Below are positions 55,944-64,000 of a DNA stretch of 64,000 bases, in pieces. Numbering within the stretch: position 1 is the first letter of the stretch; each line of letters begins with the position of its first letter. The translations under genes were made by a program, and so were the position numbers. Source of the stretch: Ampelomyces quisqualis (lineage: Eukaryota > Ascomycota > Dothideomycetes > Pleosporales > Phaeosphaeriaceae); NCBI GenBank assembly GCA_018398575.1, contig JAGTXZ010000020.1, positions 434,001 to 498,000 on the forward strand. The letters run 5' to 3'. A model generated the notes under the pieces. That model made no database searches. It worked only from the letters and a program-made list of their open reading frames with translations, and was not told where the DNA came from.

Positions 55944-57359
55944 CTATGGCAATTGACCAACAGAGTGAGCCCCATCTCCGTTTGCTTGGATCTTGCCAAA
56001 TTGTGCAGGTTTCTCAACCTTGAACAGCCAGCCTTGCTTGTCCTCAATCTTGCCCTGCTGAAGACCCTTCAGAGTTGAAAGAAGCTTAGCGCAAGTCGGT
56101 GGGACTTCTTTCTGTGCTGCCGAGTAAGTAAACTTGTCGCCCCGCGAGTCCATGGTGATAGACTTGATAGGCACAAGTGCTGCTGCAGTACCAGCAGCAA
56201 GGACCTCGTCAAAGCCGCCAAGTTCTTCATAGGCAATCTACACTTCGTCAGCATCAGAAATGGAAGGTTGCTGGATTTGCCTGACCTCTCGTGACTCCGT
56301 TTCCCAGCCGAATGACTCAGCAATCTTGAGCACGCTGTCGCCAGTCACACTCTTAATGATATTCTTGCTCTTAGATGCAATAAGCTTGACCTTGTCACCG
56401 TCCTTCTTCACACCAATAAAAGCAGATGTCGAGAACTCGTCAATCACGCTTCGAGTCTTGCTGTCCAAATGAAGAGTAATGCCGTATCCAGCCTTGTACG
56501 CTTTCTCGCTGTGCCGCAGTACTGGGGCGTAATTGCCCCCAACCTTGGCCGAACCTGTGCCCTCGGGGGCGGCGCGGTCAAAGTCTTCAAGGATGATGGC
56601 ATCCACTGGATTTGTGCCGTGGTAGACGCCCGTTGGGATGCAGTAAACCACAAACGTGTACTCCTGGGGTGGGTTGAGACCAAGTTGTGCTGAGCTTCCA
56701 AAGAGGAGTGGCCTGATGTACATGGCACCGCCGGTTTCATGTGGGGGCACATATGCGGCGTTCATCCCTACGGCTAAGCTGCAGCATGCGAGGAAGTGAT
56801 CTGAAGGGACCTCTGGGATTGAGATGAAGGAGGCGGAGTGTTGCATTCGCTCGGCATTCTTAGAGGGTCTGAAAATGTTGATTGTGTTGTCTGGCGCGCG
56901 GAACGCCTTCATACCCTCGTAGCATTGCATTCCGTAGTTTAGTCCTGGTGACATGCCGTGAATCCGCAGGAAAGGATCCTCGACAAAGACTGGTGCGGTC
57001 CAGTTTCCGGTTTCCACGGAGTAATGTGATTCTACATGTCCGTTCACTGCTTGGACTTTAGTTTTCATTCAACCCCGCGCGATCTTTGAGACGACTGAAA
57101 TTTCGAGAATCCAGGCCATTGCGGGTTGGACAGAGTGTCCAATCCCGCTTGCCTCACGCTCCTGCTGCCCAGGACTTCTACCAGAACAATAGACGAGGTA
57201 ACGATGTGGACGATCTACGTACCCTCTCGGATTTTGAAGCCCATGTTAGCCCAGTCTAGTATCCCGTTAGTGCTTTTCTTAGACGCTCGGTAAAGCTACG
57301 ATTTTTGGGTCAATCGACATACCGATCGTGTCGACAGGTGGAGGAGGGAAGGTCGCCAT
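55944..57359 (-). CDS. Branched-chain amino acid aminotransferase
   Basis: Four exons (57359-57323, 57255-57223, 57046-56286, 56237-55944) give 374 aa. The first two exons read MATFPPPPVDTIDWANMGFK and IRE, then VNGHVESHYSVETGNWT, joined through two introns with TACTAG and AAGCAG acceptors. Class IV aminotransferase marks follow: GLNYGMQCYEGMKAFR, the PLP Lys in SAKVGGNYAP, and EVLAAGTAAALVPI near the end. The enzyme interconverts leucine, isoleucine and valine with their 2-oxo acids. No mitochondrial presequence is seen, so it is likely cytosolic or belongs to a specialised metabolic paralogue group; fungi carry several. The last intron (56285-56238) uses a GTCAGG donor. The divergent neighbour is the ERV2-like gene. 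Confidence 0.93.
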
Positions 57360-57843
57360 GGGTGCTGTAATTTCGTGTAATTGTAAAGGTGGTGTTGTGT
57401 TTGAAAAGCCTCTGGCGCAGCAACTTGACTTTTTGGAGCTGACTGGTGCTGACGTTCCTTCAGCTCACCTAAGCACTGCACGCATCAGCTGGAGAATTCG
57501 GTGCGATATCGGTGGGGCACGTGACGTCGAGCAGCCGGAAACAGCCTTCAATAACCGTCGCAGCATAGCAAAAGGAGCTCAGCTGCCACTTCAGATTGCT
57601 GAGATGCTTTTGTCGTTCGTAGGAATCTAACGCGCAATATTTGCCGCCATTATCACTCCTCTCACGGGCGTGGTGGAGATATGCTCAATCGTGCTCCAAA
57701 GCTTGGCGCTGCGTGAGGTGACCATTAGTTATTGCCTGAGACATGGACGCCGGACTCGAAAACATGCCTCGCAACATCACCTGCCCTCATCGCTTGCTTG
57801 CAGCGCCTCTCCTACGCCCGAGTACCACACGAAACGCGTGATC
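57360..57843. other. Divergent promoter, BCAT / ERV2-like
   Basis: About 480 bp between divergent starts. A CACGTGACG lies near 57518-57526. The ERV2-like frame is open upstream of its ATG with no earlier ATG. Confidence 0.55.
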
Positions 57844-58652
57844 ATGATACGAACCACCGACTTCCGAGGCCGCTTCCTCGCTCTCGCCCTGCTGGTGTGC
57901 AGTATCTGCGGATTCCTCTTATACCAAGCGCCTTGGGGCCATCTGTCACAAAGATCACAACTTGGGCTGCAGCAGGGAAATGCTGGTGGCGCCGTACTCA
58001 CAGGACATGCGATTGCGCCGAAATTAGGTAATGCGACTGCCAAGTACGTCTACATGGCAAAGTTCGCGCGTTCGTGTCTGCACGGTCGCGGCGCACAGAA
58101 AGGTTGACTGACAAGCATCAAAAGGGCGGAACTCGGTCGCGCCGCATGGAAAGTGCTACACACGACATTTGGACGTTTTCCCGAGAAGCCAACGGATGAA
58201 GAGAAGGAAGCGCTACGGTCATACGTACACCTGTTCCAGCGCTTGTATCCCTGGTCGGTCTACGCCACGCAACGCCGCAGCTGAAGTCACGCCGCCGCTA
58301 ACGATTTTGGCAGCGGAGAATGCGCTGAACACTTTGGGAAGATACTGGCAAAGTATCCACCACAGGTATCCTCGCGTACGGCAGCTGCCATGTGGGGATG
58401 TATGGTGCACAACATCGTGTGAGTACCGCGGAATCGCCTAGACACGTAGCAGTCTCACTGATCGTCCCTCGCCAACAGCAACAAACGCTTAGATAAACCT
58501 GAATTTGATTGCAAAAACATTGGAGACGCCTATGATTGTGGTAAGTCTTCACGACTGGCAGGTGATCGCTGATATACGGAGCGTCTGCTAATGGTCTGGC
58601 AGGATGCGCAGATGGAGAGGCCCCAGATCCGAAGTCAAGCGCAACTCCGTGA
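57844..58652 (+). CDS. erv2: ERV2-like FAD-linked sulfhydryl oxidase
   Basis: Five exons (57844-58043, 58125-58253, 58314-58418, 58479-58540, 58603-58652) give 181 aa. A signal anchor lies near residues 10-30 (FLALALLVCSICGFLLYQAP). The Erv/ALR fold follows: GNATAKAELGRAAWKVLHTT, then FGRFPEKPTDEEKEALRSYV and HLFQRLYPCGECAEHFGKIL. The active-site CGEC is Cys110/Cys113, rebuilt exactly across intron 2, which has a GTCGGT donor. The FAD site (WGCMVHNIVNKRLDKPEFDC) is complete. The tail YDCGCADG gives the C-x-C shuttle pair (Cys165/Cys167) that marks Erv2, as against the N-terminal shuttle of mitochondrial Erv1. It passes disulfides to protein disulfide isomerase in the ER lumen, with oxygen as acceptor. 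Length suits the family. Confidence 0.93.
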
Positions 58653-61203
58653 TACGAGAACCCTGAAGTAGTTGGGATGAGCGCAGAAATAGAGGTCGTA
58701 CACTGCTTGTCCTAAACCTCGCAGCAGGAACACGTTCAAAAATACAGGCGCCAAATACGTCCGCGAGGCTGGATCTCAGGGATGCTGGCACTCTCAATGG
58801 ACATTTCTTGGTACGAACCACGCCCGGAAAGACTTCACCAAGCACATCACACGCAAAGCACCTTTAGCGTGAGACAATGTTCCTCTGCAAGAGCGTGCCA
58901 TGAGCGTGCTAGGCGGGCGCAGATGCGCAGATCCTCGAGCAACATGAGGGTCGATCATCTATGTGCATCCCCGATGGTGTTTGCTCACCACGGATCACAA
59001 GCAGAACAAGTTGCCGATGGAGTCGAAGGAGTCTGGAGTGATGCGCGAATGCCGTCAGCAAGGACGAGCATGATTCTCATCTGGTTTGACGCCAGCTGGA
59101 TTATGCGAGGAAAAGTATCATCGTCAAAAACCAATGGCATTGATATTACCATGCATCTTCCTTGGCCATTAAAGTATCACCAAACAAAGAGTCACTGGTC
59201 TCTACTTCTTGCCTCGATCGTTAGTAGGATACCAAACTATTATTCTGGCACAGCTTGTCTGCCTTCAAGACTTGAGACACTGTCGTCCACAATGCTATAT
59301 TATAGCCTGGAGGCTTCAAGTCCTTCAATGTCAATACATTTTGTTTCTATGCATATGTAAATACCGTCAGCCTGCTATTACAGTGCGTATCTGATGTAAT
59401 TACGTTTCTCTAGATTCCATGTGATGAAGCGCCATGTTAAGAGGCTCAAGATGCCCTGTGGGAACTCTGGATCCTACAACCATCAACACGTGGAATTTCC
59501 AGCTTAGACTAAACAGGCGCGTTTTGAGTCCAGACGCTCATCTCTTGTAGACAGCCATGATTGCCATTGCTTCCACTGGGAGGATATTGCAGGATTCATA
59601 TTGAAAAATTTCTGCCGTATCTTCGTCGAGCTCCTCATCGCTATCATCTTCGTTGTTTGGGTCGTCTTCCACGATGTCTTCATCGCTGCTGTTGGCCCTG
59701 GTTGTGTGTTGGAGGCCGTTGTGAATGCTCAGGCCAGTCTGCCTGGTGGAGTCTGATTGCAGTCGCTGGGATATGAAAGGCATCTTATCACCCAAGACCA
59801 GTCCTCTTCTCAGAGATAAATATCGTAGCGGAAGATTGCAGGATTGTGGTGGTAATGCAATGGCCGTGAACTTGAGTACCAGACGTGGTACGTATGCAGA
59901 GTGTGTAGATGTCGATGGAAGATACATGGAACTCATTGAAGCAAGTCAGAGATAACTGTGTGCACGGGTCGTTATTTGCAACACGCTTTCATGTTCTTTC
60001 ATAGTAATCTGCGATGCGATGTTGATATAAGATTGCGCGAAACCCCCAAATGGGCAGTGGCTCGACGAGCGCAAGTTGTTGAGGTGTACGGAGTAAGGTG
60101 AACAGATGAATAGCTAAGCAAGCAGTGCGAACATCAAGCAGCGGTTAGGCTTTCTACAGCACTCTTCGGAACGACTTGCATGCCAGACTGACAATCAGAG
60201 GTACGCGTACAAAGACAAAAGCATACTCTCTGAATCCTACTCGCAGAAGTCAGGTCTCAAGTTCCCGCTAAGGCTCTCTTAGCCTCGCGATGTTTGGGGG
60301 AAACCATCTGCCGGCATGCTGTGTGATAGGATTGGGAAGACGCCGTATGACGTGGAGGGGCGCTTATTAGGCGGATTTGCAGATACGCGCCGAACCAACG
60401 CGAACGCCGGAGACTTGCATTCGGGAGAGCTGCAGCTGCAGCTTCTCCGGCGCGTGCGTAGCATGGCGGAGCAGTGGGACCTCTACACAAGTCCCACTCC
60501 CACACCTCGTCCAAGACATTGATGGTCTAACTGCAGCATATGGAATCCGTGCCTCGTCAGCGATCATAGGTCCGGTCTATCGACTTGGGCTAGAATCGCC
60601 GGCTGACGAGTAGAAGCGCAACTAAACCAGTGAACGAGGGGGAGGCGTTGGACTCGAGAAGCCACGCGGACAGTCATTCGCCAGACAAGCCTGCTCTCTT
60701 TATCGCTGTTATCACATATGAATGCTGGATGACGGAGTACAAGCTTTTGCTTGTTTACATGCGACATGTTACGTCTCTCCAGAATGTGCTCGGTGTACTG
60801 TGCAGTGTGTGCAGTGGTGATACCATCGTGCCGCGCCAATGGGAGGAACGAAGCGGACTTCGCGACAACAGGATCCTGCATGTTTGCCCAACTAACGGGA
60901 CCTCACCACTTCTCTGACGTCCTGAGACGCCTCATAAAGCCCGTAGCTCCAAGTCTCCCAGATATCACATGGCTGCATGAAGGCCGCATGGGTCCAATTG
61001 TCTCAGCCCAGGGGTAGAGTCGCTGACATTGGCCCGCCAACTAGCGTCTTTGTGGACGCGCGCAAGGTTTGTTGTCCTGCATTTCATGCCATATACACCC
61101 ACCCCACTTCCTCCTGCACAGGTGCATTTCACCGCTCTTTTCGCTGGCTCTTACTGGCCTCCCCATTGATTCATTGACCGCCATTTGGCTCAACGACGAC
61201 AGC
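58653..61203. other. Gene-poor region, 2.5 kb
   Basis: Short frames on both strands; only 59538-59936 (minus) is worth listing. One TACGGAGTA copy is at 60087-60095. A 192-residue frame at 58782-59360 has an ATG but no recognisable domain. No RNA gene or transposon end seen. Confidence 0.5.
59538..59936 (-). CDS. Doubtful small ORF with acidic tail
   Basis: A single frame of 132 aa from ATG 59936. The last third is strongly acidic (SSDEDIVEDDPNNEDDSDEE), which is unlike random translation of this base composition, but no domain is recognised. The stop, TAG-type neighbours and spacing do not prove expression. It could be a real lineage-specific small protein, the end exon of a longer gene, or chance. 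Confidence 0.25.
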   Translation of the reverse strand: MSSMYLPSTSTHSAYVPRLVLKFTAIALPPQSCNLPLRYLSLRRGLVLGDKMPFISQRLQSDSTRQTGLSIHNGLQHTTRANSSDEDIVEDDPNNEDDSDEELDEDTAEIFQYESCNILPVEAMAIMAVYKR

Positions 61204-62808
61204 ATGGTATCTTTTGGGTGTAATTCGTGCGGCGATGCCATGAAAAAGGCTAAGCTGTCAGCTCATGCGCAAAGATGTCATGGAGCATCGTTCTCGTGCT
61301 TGGACTGCGGGACAGAGTGAGTAACTCGCTTTTCTTTCAAGTAAAATAGACTGACAGGAAACCTCAGCTTCCATGGCAATAGCTGGAATGCTCATACCTC
61401 GTGTATCAGCGAAGACCAGAAATATCAGGGCAAACTGTACAAGGAAAAGAAGCCCAAGGGTCAGCACCAGAAGAAAGACAATGTCCAGCACCACAACTCC
61501 CAGGCCCATGCTCCTCACAACTCGTACGTGGAAGATGCGACCGAAGCCGACAACGCTGTCGCCATTGTCGATGCTCCACCACGAGCACCCACCCCACCCC
61601 CCGCCGCACACTCTCTAGGCTATCATGAGCAGGCCGCGATTGAGGACGTCAATGTGTTTGACTTCCTTGAAGCGACCGAGACGCCCAGCGCACCCCGAGC
61701 ATATGCGCCTTTGGACGAGTCGCGCATGCTGGAAGATAGTCGACCGCCGGCGTACGAGGAGAAAAATACTCCGGCAATCGCAGATGTTATGAAGTTCCAG
61801 CTCGCCGACGACGACGAAACGTTCGCTCAAACTGGATTCTCGTATGGAGGCGAGCCTGTGCGTCCCTCCTCAGAGCGTTTTGATTCATACAGGACACCTG
61901 CACCCAAGCCTAAGCACTCGAGGACTAAATCCCGTGATACCGACTTTGAAACCACATCCAAGAATACCGACCGCAAGCGAAAGCGCAACTCGCCCGCCGA
62001 GCTCGATATCTCTTTGGTTCGTGCCCAGGAGGAGCGTGACAACTTGATAGCAGAGGCCCCTCCCATGCTCCACTCGGGATTGACTGGTGGTCTCAATCGT
62101 CTGCTTGCGCGACCAGAATTTCCACCCTCACCCGAAGATTCTGGTGAGTACGCAAACTCGCCGCTAAGCCCCATGAAGCGTGCGAAGCAAGGAAATCCAA
62201 TGGCCCTTGCGCGCGCACAAAAGGAGTGGGAGGTACAACAGGACAAGGCACGCAAGGCGGAAATCAAAGCAAAGCGTGAACGTGAGGAGAAGGACAAGAA
62301 AGCAAAGGAGCGAGGCCGGGAGCGAGATCGTAAGGAGCGTAAAGCAAGTACCACGTTGGTAAAGGTTCGACCCAAGAAAAAGCGCGAGGATTCCGGCCAG
62401 GAGATCCGTAGGATCCGCCGCCGACAGTACTCGTCCTCCGTGTCGCCTGCACCTCGCGAGCGCAAGACACTCAAAGCGATCGAGTATCGCCCTTCCCCTT
62501 CGCGTCCCACCTCACCAGACGGTAATGGCCAGCTCATTGTACGTCCTAGTGGAGACCTAGTGTCCACGAATACTGTAGCAGACCCTCGGGCTGATCTGTT
62601 CATGTCTTTCATTACGAAGGGTCCAGAGTCTGAGCGCGGTATGAGCGTTAACAAAGCGCTCAAGAGATATCACCGAGAGCGCCACGACGACAGGGATCGC
62701 GCGCCGTCCAAGGCTGATGAAGAGAAGGAGCTCTGGAAGAACATGCGTCTGAAGAGGAACGATCGGGGCGAGATTGTCCTGTTCTTCTCGCCACCCGAGA
62801 CGGTGTGA
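61204..62808 (+). CDS. LYAR-type C2HC zinc-finger protein
   Basis: Two exons (61204-61316 and 61368-62808) give 517 aa. The N-terminus is a pair of LYAR C2HC fingers: VSFGCNSCGDAMKKAKLSAH with Cys6, Cys9, His21 and Cys25, then FSCLDCGTDFHGNSWNAHTS with two Cys, a His and a Cys. The signature CISEDQKYQGKLYKEKKPKG follows across the intron. LYAR proteins are nucleolar and act in ribosome biogenesis and cell growth; fungal members are similar at the N-terminus. The remainder is charged and disordered, with nuclear signals (RKRKRNS) and a long basic helix (ARKAEIKAKREREEKDKKAK, RGRERDRKERKA). The C-terminus has RADLFMSFITKGPESERGMS and ends with a short hydrophobic strand, IVLFFSPPETV. The start is the family start. 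Confidence 0.93.
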
Positions 62809-64000
62809 CTAGACGGGGATCTTGATGTCATCATCAGGATGCGGACCTGGAGCTGCAGCGATCCTTCGCCCAGCCAGGAGTCGACAGATATCTGCGACTA
62901 CGAAGAGCCAGAGTTGTTACTCTGAGCGCAAGAGACGGGATTTTGCTGGTGGTTAGTGTCATGATACCGTTCTTCCCTATTATCTTATTCCTTCTTTGGA
63001 TGATACCCGACATAACGTCAAAACCCGGGTGGACTTGGGGCGCATGTTGTTGTACATGTTGACTTTGGATCTCTTCTATTCGCCAACCAGCATATCATAT
63101 CTTTGTTCGCTTACCTTCTGTGACGGCGGCTCTTTATGTGTTATTGATATTTCTTTGTGTCTCCTTCGATGGAATGTTTTGTCCCGCTTCTGGTATCTTG
63201 TGGCCAGGACACTCTACACCTAATACTCCTCGGGCTGGGCCCGCGTCTACTCCTCGGCGTTTAGGTTATGCGATTACACCAATGTCGATATCCTTACTAC
63301 GCAAACGCATTCCACATGCTTCAGTGAGGCTGCGTGGAATTCTGACTGGATACTTTTTCAGGTTCGACTCTGGGCTGAGCTGATGCATACGCTGTGTAGT
63401 CCCGGAAGCGGGCCATGTTCCCAGTACGAGATGTGGTCAATCAATGTACCCGTTCCCACAAACTAAGCGGAGCTTAGATGCACAACGTGCTCACCCATCG
63501 ACCAATAAGATTCTCATCGCAGAACCTCAAAGACATGCGAACCCCCAGAAATGAGGCTGGCTAGTCTTACACTGCATAGCCGAATCTCCACCAGCGTGCT
63601 TTAGTGCACATACGTACGCCATTGCTTATGAGGTACTTTTTAACGAGGACGATGCACGGCACTCAAGGCACATCATCAGGCTGCATTGTGCTTGGCAACC
63701 ACAGGGCGCTGGTCTGGAGAATAGGTACAACTGTCTCTTTCGCCGGACATCTGAGGCCTGCATTAGTTTTCTTGAGCATCTCGTGATGCCCAATCGGGTA
63801 ATCGGCAAACCTCGTTGACGTTGGAGAGGCGTGAGAGGGCGCCGGGGATAAGAAGCAGCAGCCGCGGCATACCGCGATACTGCATACGTCATGCCTTGCA
63901 GAAGGATATTTTGAAGCCTTCCAAGATTTGCTAGCAATGGCCGCCCTTGACAAAGTGTCGGCCAGAAGGTTCATCGTGGGCGTTCGGCAAGTGAAGGGTC
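62809..64000. other. Gene-free right end
   Basis: 3' UTR of the LYAR-type gene, then about 1 kb with only short frames. No domain or RNA gene found. Confidence 0.55.

Noticed and set aside
58782..59360. 192-residue plus-strand frame with an ATG
   Set aside because: The translation is a mix of Ser, His, Met and Cys without helices or motifs, and no exon neighbours fit.
63626..63974. LLADTLSRA on the minus strand, recalling the ADALSR of Gypsy retroelements
   Set aside because: Only eight residues match and the flanking translation has no RNase H or integrase features.
1..64000. tRNA, rRNA, CRISPR or a biosynthetic gene cluster
   Set aside because: I looked for T-loop type GGTTCGANTCC sequences, rRNA-like blocks, regular spaced repeats and PKS/NRPS/terpene signatures and found none; GGT, BCAT, MBL and zinc-cluster genes are scattered and unrelated.

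Overview
The window reads as nuclear DNA of a filamentous ascomycete, most likely a dothideomycete of the Pleosporales type. That placement is inferred from how the proteins read to me, not from a search. Evidence for a fungus: introns of about 48-100 nt with GTRNGT donors and CTAAC/CTGAC branch sites just before the acceptor, dense gene packing on both strands, and fungal families (Zn(II)2Cys6 regulator, Frag1/Sfk1-type membrane protein, WW-PhoD phosphatase, DUF7918, ISH1-like). I see no tRNA, rRNA, CRISPR array, intact transposon or biosynthetic gene cluster. I support 26 protein-coding genes, one of them cut by the left edge, plus one doubtful small ORF. Exon structures were worked out by hand from splice signals, reading frame and conserved motifs; every complete model closes to a multiple of three.

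0-14 kb: a minus-strand SAM-domain protein runs off the left edge. A 2.8 kb gene-free stretch leads to a Zn(II)2Cys6 regulator, then a conserved unknown protein, splicing factor PRP39, and a secreted gamma-glutamyltranspeptidase on the minus strand. 15-26 kb: mismatch repair MSH3; a large WW-PhoD phosphatase (minus); a polyglutamine-containing unknown protein that carries a candidate stwintron; and a mitochondrial DUF1640 (FMP32/MCUR1-like) protein.

27-41 kb: a 14-3-3 gene built from microexons, DPH4-like J protein (diphthamide synthesis), a deoxyribosyltransferase-fold protein, a Cys-rich unknown protein, ornithine decarboxylase, and a 954-aa potentially N-myristoylated unknown protein. 42-54 kb: Frag1/Sfk1-like membrane protein, NAD-isocitrate dehydrogenase subunit 1, DUF7918 protein, a tiny ISH1-motif protein, ribosomal protein eL38, a metallo-beta-lactamase-fold hydrolase, and GH47 alpha-1,2-mannosidase.

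54-64 kb: a DEN1/SENP8-type deneddylase, a branched-chain aminotransferase, an ERV2-like sulfhydryl oxidase, a gene-poor 2.5 kb stretch, an LYAR-type zinc-finger protein, and a gene-free right end. The genes are mainly housekeeping and do not form one pathway; they are arranged as divergent pairs sharing promoters and convergent pairs sharing 3' ends. The most interesting signals are the nested intron at 23654-23833, the microexon-rich 14-3-3 and DEN1 genes, a recurrent TACGGAGTA motif confined to non-coding DNA, and several introns with GTC donors.
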